From Gemmataceae bacterium (GTDB lineage Bacteria; Planctomycetota; Planctomycetia; Gemmatales; Gemmataceae), in NCBI GenBank assembly GCA_020847555.1, contig JADLBT010000156.1:1-9190 (forward strand): a stretch of DNA of 9,190 nt, in the 5' to 3' direction. A program made the position numbers and the translations under genes. The first letter of the stretch is position 1. The number at the start of each line of letters is the position of its first letter. The notes beneath the pieces are model-generated. The model was given only the letters and a program-made list of their open reading frames with translations, searched no databases and was not told the origin of the DNA. Positions 5,142 through 9,190 of this stretch are shown here, piece after piece.

Positions 5142-7217
5142 TCAGTGCTTGAGCATCTTCTGCAGGGCGACGCAGTGTTCTCCGTGGGTCGAGCGCGAAC
5201 ACTGCAGCTGGTCCACGAGCTGGCGGACCGCCTGCAGCCCGCTGTCCCCGGCGTCCCCCGGCCCCGCCTCCAGCGGCTCGCCGCGGTGGTAGAGGCGGAC
5301 CGAATACCGATTCACGAACAGGTTCGCCTCGATGCGGATTTTTCCCTCCGCCTGACCGCCGTAGGCGTGGAGGATCAGGGTCATGATCGTTTCGGTGACC
5401 GCCTTCTGCAACTCGGCGAGGTCATCGGCGACGGTCGTCAGGTCGAGGCCCTGCTCGCACAGATCGCGCAGGAATGCCTGGGCTCGCGGCACCTCGCGCA
5501 GGTCGCTGGCGATCTCCAGGATACCGCGCCGGCTGGCCACCGTCGCGTCAAAGTCCTGAATCTTGACGGCGACGCACGTCACGTCGTCGCGCGGCGCCTT
5601 CGCCTCCCCGAACGCCAGGACGTCCGCCCCGACCCGCTCGGCGAGTTCCTTCGTGTCCAGCTTGCCCAGGGCCATCACCAACTCGCCCAACCGCTGTTCG
5701 CCGTAGAACTCGCCCGATGGCCGCCGGGCCTCGTTGATGCCGTCGGAGTAAAAGAAAAACACGTCCCCGGCCGCGAGCGGGACGGTGAACTCCCTGTATG
5801 TGTCCTGGCGGCTGAACCCGATCGGCATGTTCTCGCCCTGGAGCAGGTCGAACGTACCGGATCGGACCCTGGCGTGGACCGTCTTGGTGTGGCCGCAGTC
5901 GATGAACCGCGCCACCCGCCGGTTGAGATCGAACCGAGCGTAGCAGAGGGTGACAAAGCTGTCCATGCCAGCGAGCTGCCGAAACACCTCGGCGTTGACG
6001 ATGGTGAGGATCTCGCGCGGCTCGGGCAGCCGGGACGGGTTCGCCGCCAGCAGATAGTTGATGGCCCGAAGCAGGTGGTTCTTCGTCGCGGCTCCGAGCA
6101 GGGCAGCCGGGAGACCCTTGCCCATCACGTCGCCGATGACGACGTCGAGAACCTGGTCGTAGGGGTAGAACTCGTAGAAGTCGCCGCCGATCTGCAGCGA
6201 CGGAATCGTGAGGGCGTCCGCCCGGAGCACCTTCAGGTCCATGCGCGGCCGGCCGAGCAGGAGGGTGCGCTGGATCTGGGCGGCCGTCTCCATGTCCTGC
6301 CGCAGTCCCTGCGTGTTCACCGACGGCTGGGCCGCTGCCTCGTTCTCCAGCGCCAAAGCCGCGACGAACGCCAGCGCCGTGAGCACCTGACCCAGCCGGG
6401 CGTCGAACGCGGCGCCGCTCTCCTCGCCCCACACCTCCAGGACGCCCAGCACGCCGTCGCGCGACCGGACGGGGACGAGGGCGACGCCGGTGGCGCGGGC
6501 GAGTTCCGGCTCCGACGGGCAGTGGTCCAGCAGGTCGGTCCGGCTGGCGGCCAGCAGCGGTTCGCCGCTCTTGATCACCTTCCCGAGCAGGCCGGCCTGG
6601 GCCGGACGGGCGCCGCAGGCAGGGGCGTTGCTGTACGCCCGCGGCTCCAGGCGATCGCCGCTCACCAACCAGAGGACGGCGCGCAGCCCGGGGTTCTGGA
6701 GCGCGGCCCGTGCGACGACCTGGTCAAGGGTGTCGGCCGCGGGCTGACCCGGGGTGATACGCGGGTGGAGATCCTGAACGGCCTGCAGCGCTTCCCGGCT
6801 GGCGCTCAGGTCGGCGCGCAGCGCCTCGTTCTCGCGTTCGAGTTCGAGCTGACGCAGGGTGCTGATGGCCGCCTGGCAGAGAGCCCCCTCGATGGTTGGG
6901 AAGGCCGGATCGCAGCAAATGCAGACCGTGCCGGCGCCCCGGTTCCGATACCACAGTGCAACGGTACGAACCTGGCGGCCCTGGGCGTGGCAGCCGGTCA
7001 AACAGGCGATCTCGCCGTTGGGGGACTGGGAACACGGACAGGTGCGGCTGGTGACGATCCATTGCCCCCCCGCCGGAGAACAATAGGCCAGCGCCGCCCG
7101 GGTACTCTCGGCCAGGGGGCCGATCGCCTTCCGCAGGTTTCGGACGAAGGCGTTCCTGATTTCCGCAGGGGGATAGTGGTCCACGGACGCTGTGAGCTCC
7201 CGGCCATGAGTCCGCAT
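5142..7217 (-). CDS. Multidomain RsbU/SpoIIE-type serine phosphatase with Cys-rich N-terminus, GAF-like domain and degenerate RsbW-like HATPase domain
   Basis: A 691-residue cytoplasmic protein with no membrane segment. Residues 1-115 carry nine Cys (46, 60, 62, 72, 76, 99, 101, 102, 114), including CPC and CICC, suggesting metal, Fe-S or redox sensing. A coiled coil covers about 108-150. Residues 155-295 look like a GAF domain (VLWLVSGDRLEPRAY, GVALVPVRSRDGVLGVLEVW). A signalling helix (METAAQIQRTLLL) leads into a PP2C domain (330-555) with its metal ligands present: GGDFYEF (Asp346), GDVMGKG (Asp363), FFYSDGINEA (Asp492) and RDDVT (Asp544/545). Residues 565-691 resemble RsbW/SpoIIAB HATPases, but the N-box Asn is Thr613 (ETIMT) and the DxG Asp is His644 (HRG). 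The start at 7217 has GGGGAG 10 bases upstream. The frame stays open to an ATG at 7406, but that extension is low-complexity and lacks domain content. It likely dephosphorylates the STAS proteins encoded next. Confidence 0.9.
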   Translation of the reverse strand: MRTHGRELTASVDHYPPAEIRNAFVRNLRKAIGPLAESTRAALAYCSPAGGQWIVTSRTCPCSQSPNGEIACLTGCHAQGRQVRTVALWYRNRGAGTVCICCDPAFPTIEGALCQAAISTLRQLELERENEALRADLSASREALQAVQDLHPRITPGQPAADTLDQVVARAALQNPGLRAVLWLVSGDRLEPRAYSNAPACGARPAQAGLLGKVIKSGEPLLAASRTDLLDHCPSEPELARATGVALVPVRSRDGVLGVLEVWGEESGAAFDARLGQVLTALAFVAALALENEAAAQPSVNTQGLRQDMETAAQIQRTLLLGRPRMDLKVLRADALTIPSLQIGGDFYEFYPYDQVLDVVIGDVMGKGLPAALLGAATKNHLLRAINYLLAANPSRLPEPREILTIVNAEVFRQLAGMDSFVTLCYARFDLNRRVARFIDCGHTKTVHARVRSGTFDLLQGENMPIGFSRQDTYREFTVPLAAGDVFFFYSDGINEARRPSGEFYGEQRLGELVMALGKLDTKELAERVGADVLAFGEAKAPRDDVTCVAVKIQDFDATVASRRGILEIASDLREVPRAQAFLRDLCEQGLDLTTVADDLAELQKAVTETIMTLILHAYGGQAEGKIRIEANLFVNRYSVRLYHRGEPLEAGPGDAGDSGLQAVRQLVDQLQCSRSTHGEHCVALQKMLKH

Positions 7218-7227
7218 TATCGGATTG

Positions 7228-7233
7228 CTCCCC
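7228..7233 (-). promoter_or_regulatory. Ribosome binding site deciding the phosphatase start
   Basis: GGGGAG on the minus strand lies 10 bases before the ATG at 7217. It supports this start over the in-frame ATG at 7406, whose extra 63 residues are Arg/Gly/Ser-rich with no recognisable domain. Confidence 0.5.
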
Positions 7234-7439
7234 GACGGATCCGTGGCTGAGAACAGTCGTCCAGGCCGTCCGACTGCGGCGCCACCATGCCGACCGTCCA
7301 GTTCGGGTCGGCAGAGCGATCGACCGGCAACGACAGGCCCGGCGTGACGGGCCGACTGCGTCCCATCCTGAAGCCGCCGGAGAGATGCCGGGGAACGTTT
7401 GGACACGCCGATAAGCGAAGCCGCGGAACGGGCGCCGAA

Positions 7440-7471
7440 GGCAATGCACGGCAGTTCAGGAAGGCATTGCC
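7440..7471. repeat. 8-bp inverted repeat in the divergent region
   Basis: GGCAATGC at 7440-7447 and GCATTGCC at 7464-7471 are exact reverse complements separated by 16 bases. The arms lie about 225 bases upstream of the phosphatase start. This could be a dimeric regulator site or a hairpin; the evidence is only the symmetry. Confidence 0.35.
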
Positions 7472-7508
7472 CGAAATGCGAGCCGTTGCGGGCCGTGGGC
7501 GGGGAGGC

Positions 7509-7518
7509 GCTGTACAGC
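7509..7518. promoter_or_regulatory. Candidate palindromic operator GCTGTACAGC
   Basis: A perfect 10-base palindrome in gene-free DNA. A 10-mer palindrome can occur by chance in a window of this size, and no regulator is encoded here that would recognise it, so this is a weak call. Confidence 0.2.
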
Positions 7519-7556
7519 CATTCCCGGCAAAAGGTTCATTACAGCACAACTTCCCC

Positions 7557-7597
7557 GCCAGGCAAGTTGATTTCCCGACATTTTTCCGTTGCCTGGC
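7557..7597. repeat. 9-bp inverted repeat flanking the palindromic element
   Basis: GCCAGGCAA at 7557-7565 and TTGCCTGGC at 7589-7597 are exact reverse complements around a 23-base AT-richer spacer. The right arm ends exactly where the left arm of the 25-bp inverted repeat begins, so the two may form one composite element. Confidence 0.55.
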
Positions 7598-7666
7598 AAG
7601 CCCACGGGTGGCGGCCCGTGGGGGAAGTGCCGGGGATCTTGCCCACGGGCCGCCACCCGTGGGCTT
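7598..7666. repeat. REP/BIME-like palindromic element: perfect 25-bp inverted repeat with hairpin arms
   Basis: Bases 7598-7622 are the exact reverse complement of 7642-7666, with a 19-base spacer. Each arm is also a hairpin: CCCACGGG (7601-7608) pairs with CCCGTGGG (7615-7622) around TGGCGG, and GCCCACGGG (7641-7649) pairs with CCCGTGGGC (7656-7664) around CCGCCA. Two inverted copies of a small GC-rich hairpin unit are the architecture of bacterial interspersed mosaic elements spread by REP-associated transposases. Whether this unit is dispersed in the genome cannot be seen from one copy pair. As a strong stem in either transcript orientation, it may also insulate the two divergent genes. 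Confidence 0.8.
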
Positions 7667-7794
7667 TCAAATCCTTTGCCAATCGGACAAATAATTGCTC
7701 CCACAGGGCTCGGAGAGCGGACCAGCGAAAGACGGCCGGTGGGGAACGCGCCGGAGACCAGGCCGGCGGCCCGACTTCCGACCGCGGTAAAAGC

Positions 7795-7800
7795 TATAGT
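7795..7800 (+). promoter_or_regulatory. Possible -10 element for the kinase gene
   Basis: TATAGT at 7795-7800 is the best -10-like hexamer upstream of the kinase and would give a leader of about 45 bases. No good -35 hexamer lies at 16-18 bases spacing (the nearest, TTCCGA at 7776, is too close), so the call is tentative. Confidence 0.25.
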
Positions 7801-7850
7801 TGCTCCGTATGGGCGGCGGATCCTGACCAGCGTTTCGCCCGGGGGTGGGA

Positions 7851-9190
7851 ATGGCGATCGCGTGTGCGGCCGGTTTGGTGGATGAGCTGGGCCGAGCCTG
7901 CGTGCTCGAACCGGAGCAACTCCGGCACCTCCGGGGCGACCTGGCGGCCCGCGGGCTGGAGCCGCGCGAGCTGGCCCGCGAACTCCTCCGCCGCGGGTGG
8001 CTGACCGCGTTCCAGGCCAACCAGCTCTTTCTCGGCCGCGGGGCCGACCTCGTCCTGGGCCAGTACGTTCTGCTGGAGCGGCTCGGCGCCGGCGGCATGG
8101 GCCAGGTGTTCAAGGCCCGTCACCGCCGCCTCGATCGGGTGGTTGCGCTCAAGGTGATGCGCAGGGAGTACCTCGACAATCCGAACGCTCTGGCCCGATT
8201 CCGGCGCGAAATTCAGGTCGCGGCCCAGCTCGACCACCCGCACGTGGTCCGTGCGCTCGACGCCGACGTGGATGGGGACCGGTGCTACTTCGCGATGGAG
8301 TATGTCGAGGGGATTGACCTGGCGCGCCTCGTCAAGGAGCGCGGCCCGCTGCCGGTGGCGCAGGCATGCGACCATGTCCGGCAGGCGGCGCTGGGGCTCG
8401 GGCACGCCCACGAGCGCGGCCTGGTCCACCGCGACATCAAGCCGGGCAACCTGATCGTGCAGCGAGTCGGAGCCGGGGTACGGGGGAGTAGCGCCATCCT
8501 GCCGCGCCCGCATACCGCGGCCGGCCGCTGGGGGGTGGTCAAGATCCTCGACCTGGGGCTCGTCCGCCTCCTTGCGGACGACGCGGATGGACAGAGCACC
8601 CAGTTGACGCAGCTCGGGGCGATCATGGGCACGCCCGACTACATCGCCCCGGAACAGGCGCGGAACTCGCGTGCCTGCGACATCCGCGCGGACCTGTACA
8701 GCCTGGGCTGCACGTTCTACTACCTGCTCGCCGGGCAGGTTCCGTTCCCGTCGGGCACCATCACCGAAAAGCTCCTGTATCACCAGCTCGACGAGCCCGA
8801 GGCGCTGAACGAGGTTCGGCGCCGGCGCCTGCTGGAGGTTCCGCCGGGGCGCCACGGCACGGACCGGACGCCTGCGGATCTGGAGGTGCCTGCGGAGGTT
8901 CGTGCGCTGGTCGCGCGGCTGACGGCGAAGCGGCCGGAGGATCGCCTGCAAACCCCTGCCGATCTCGCTGGAGCGCTGGCCGAGGTCGCGCGCCGGTGGG
9001 AGCCGGGCGGAGGAACCGTTCGGCAGCAGCGGGTGGCGGAGTCGCCACGACTCCGCAGAGCCAAACGGGGCCAGGCAACGCGCGCGGCGCAGCGGCCGGT
9101 GCTGGCGCTGCCAACAACTCCTCTTGCTGAACCGCCCCCACGTCCGCAAGCGGCCTCAACCCGGCGCGTGGTCCGGCCTGCCCTGCCGCG
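7851..9190 (+). CDS. Hanks-type serine/threonine protein kinase, planctomycete-style, C-terminus beyond the window
   Basis: The 446 visible residues open with a helical preamble ending in GWLTAFQANQLFLGRGADLVLGQY-like sequence (about 50-74), common before the kinase domain in planctomycete kinases. The kinase domain is complete: P-loop GAGGMG (79-84), VALK with Lys101, HRDIKPGN (193-200) with catalytic Asp195, DLG in place of DFG (234-236), GTPDYIAPEQA with APE at 266-268, and a final Arg in KRPEDR. About 20 residues (VGAGVRGSSAI to TAAGRW) are inserted between the catalytic loop and DLG, and a second basic insert (VRRRRLLEVPPGRHGTDRT) lies in the C-lobe. After about residue 385 comes a basic, Pro/Ala-rich linker, usually followed by a membrane segment and sensor, which would be off the edge. 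An in-frame TGA at 7824 limits the start to GTG 7845 or ATG 7851; ATG is chosen, with GGGGG 5 bases upstream. Confidence 0.93.
   Translation, partial: MAIACAAGLVDELGRACVLEPEQLRHLRGDLAARGLEPRELARELLRRGWLTAFQANQLFLGRGADLVLGQYVLLERLGAGGMGQVFKARHRRLDRVVALKVMRREYLDNPNALARFRREIQVAAQLDHPHVVRALDADVDGDRCYFAMEYVEGIDLARLVKERGPLPVAQACDHVRQAALGLGHAHERGLVHRDIKPGNLIVQRVGAGVRGSSAILPRPHTAAGRWGVVKILDLGLVRLLADDADGQSTQLTQLGAIMGTPDYIAPEQARNSRACDIRADLYSLGCTFYYLLAGQVPFPSGTITEKLLYHQLDEPEALNEVRRRRLLEVPPGRHGTDRTPADLEVPAEVRALVARLTAKRPEDRLQTPADLAGALAEVARRWEPGGGTVRQQRVAESPRLRRAKRGQATRAAQRPVLALPTTPLAEPPPRPQAASTRRVVRPALP
9033..9056 (+). repeat. Overlapping mutually exclusive hairpins inside the kinase linker
   Basis: GTGGCG (9033-9038) pairs with CGCCAC (9043-9048) around a 4-base loop. 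The overlapping GCGGAGTC (9036-9043) pairs with GACTCCGC (9049-9056) around 5 bases. The two foldings exclude each other. The site lies in the basic, low-complexity linker of the kinase, where insertion of a small palindromic repeat in frame would be tolerated; chance in GC-rich DNA is the alternative. Confidence 0.5.

Larger units (their letters stand above)
7218..7850. other. Divergent gene-free region between phosphatase and kinase
   Basis: These 633 bases separate two divergently oriented signalling genes and should hold promoters for both. Visible structure: an 8-bp inverted repeat GGCAATGC/GCATTGCC (7440-7447, 7464-7471), a perfect 10-base palindrome GCTGTACAGC (7509-7518), a 9-bp inverted repeat (7557-7565 with 7589-7597) directly abutting a 25-bp one (7598-7622 with 7642-7666), and a locally AT-richer patch near 7669-7698. 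Several frames of 80-200 codons stay open here, but none has domain content or a convincing ribosome binding site, so I call no gene. Confidence 0.7.

Noticed and set aside
3104..5152. 682-codon plus-strand frame spanning three minus-strand genes
   Set aside because: It crosses gene boundaries of well-supported minus-strand genes and has no family resemblance.
4800..7250. 816-codon plus-strand frame
   Set aside because: Antisense to the phosphatase and a STAS gene; their conserved motifs settle the coding strand.
7218..7406. N-terminal extension of the phosphatase to the ATG at 7406
   Set aside because: 63 low-complexity residues with no domain; the ATG at 7217 has GGGGAG at good spacing.
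7598..7666. CRISPR repeat or transposon terminal inverted repeats
   Set aside because: There are only two inverted arms with a 19-base spacer, no direct repeat series, no cargo and no transposase between them.
7399..8004. 201-codon plus-strand frame and an 82-codon minus-strand frame (7456-7704) in the divergent region
   Set aside because: Both run through the palindromic repeat; the first also overlaps the kinase start in another frame. No domain and no ribosome binding site.
7794..9149. 451-codon minus-strand frame opposite the kinase
   Set aside because: The plus-strand frame carries the complete kinase motif set; this frame is its mirror.

Overview
The window is a compact, high-GC accessory region that reads as a planctomycete, most likely Gemmataceae-like. 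This placement is an inference. It rests on a serine/threonine kinase with the N-terminal preamble common in that group, on partner-switching genes next to sugar-transferase genes, and on a GC-rich palindromic intergenic repeat. No rRNA, tRNA, CRISPR array, transposase or integrase is visible.

Layout. Six genes lie on the minus strand in close head-to-tail order, reading right to left. (1) 7217-5142: a 691-residue protein with a Cys-rich N-terminus, a GAF-like domain, an intact SpoIIE/RsbU-type PP2C phosphatase and a degenerate RsbW-like HATPase domain. (2) 5122-4784 and (3) 4728-4390: tandem paralogous STAS anti-sigma-factor-antagonist-like proteins. (4) 4273-3236: a polyprenyl-phosphate sugar-1-phosphate transferase (initiating phosphoglycosyltransferase, PGT) with an unusual repeat-bearing insert. 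(5) 3156-1618: a fusion of a nucleotidyltransferase-like domain, a left-handed beta-helix and a PGT-like domain, with both enzyme halves lacking hallmark residues. (6) 1591-1: the N-terminal 530 residues of glycogen phosphorylase, running off the left edge. Gaps are 19, 55, 116, 79 and 26 bases, and nearly every gene has a clear Shine-Dalgarno sequence, so one or two transcripts are likely.

A 633-base gene-free region (7218-7850) separates this set from a divergent plus-strand serine/threonine kinase (7851 to the right edge, C-terminus missing). The region holds a perfect 25-bp inverted repeat, each arm of which is itself a hairpin, resembling REP/BIME elements, plus smaller inverted repeats.

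How the genes may work together (inference): the phosphatase would dephosphorylate one or both STAS proteins, forming a partner switch placed directly upstream of surface-polysaccharide initiation genes and glycogen breakdown. The HATPase domain of the phosphatase looks catalytically dead, so the kinase that would phosphorylate the STAS proteins is not obvious here. The divergent Hanks-type kinase is one candidate. The two pseudo-enzyme-like proteins (degenerate HATPase; degenerate NTase-PGT fusion) are the most unusual parts of the window.
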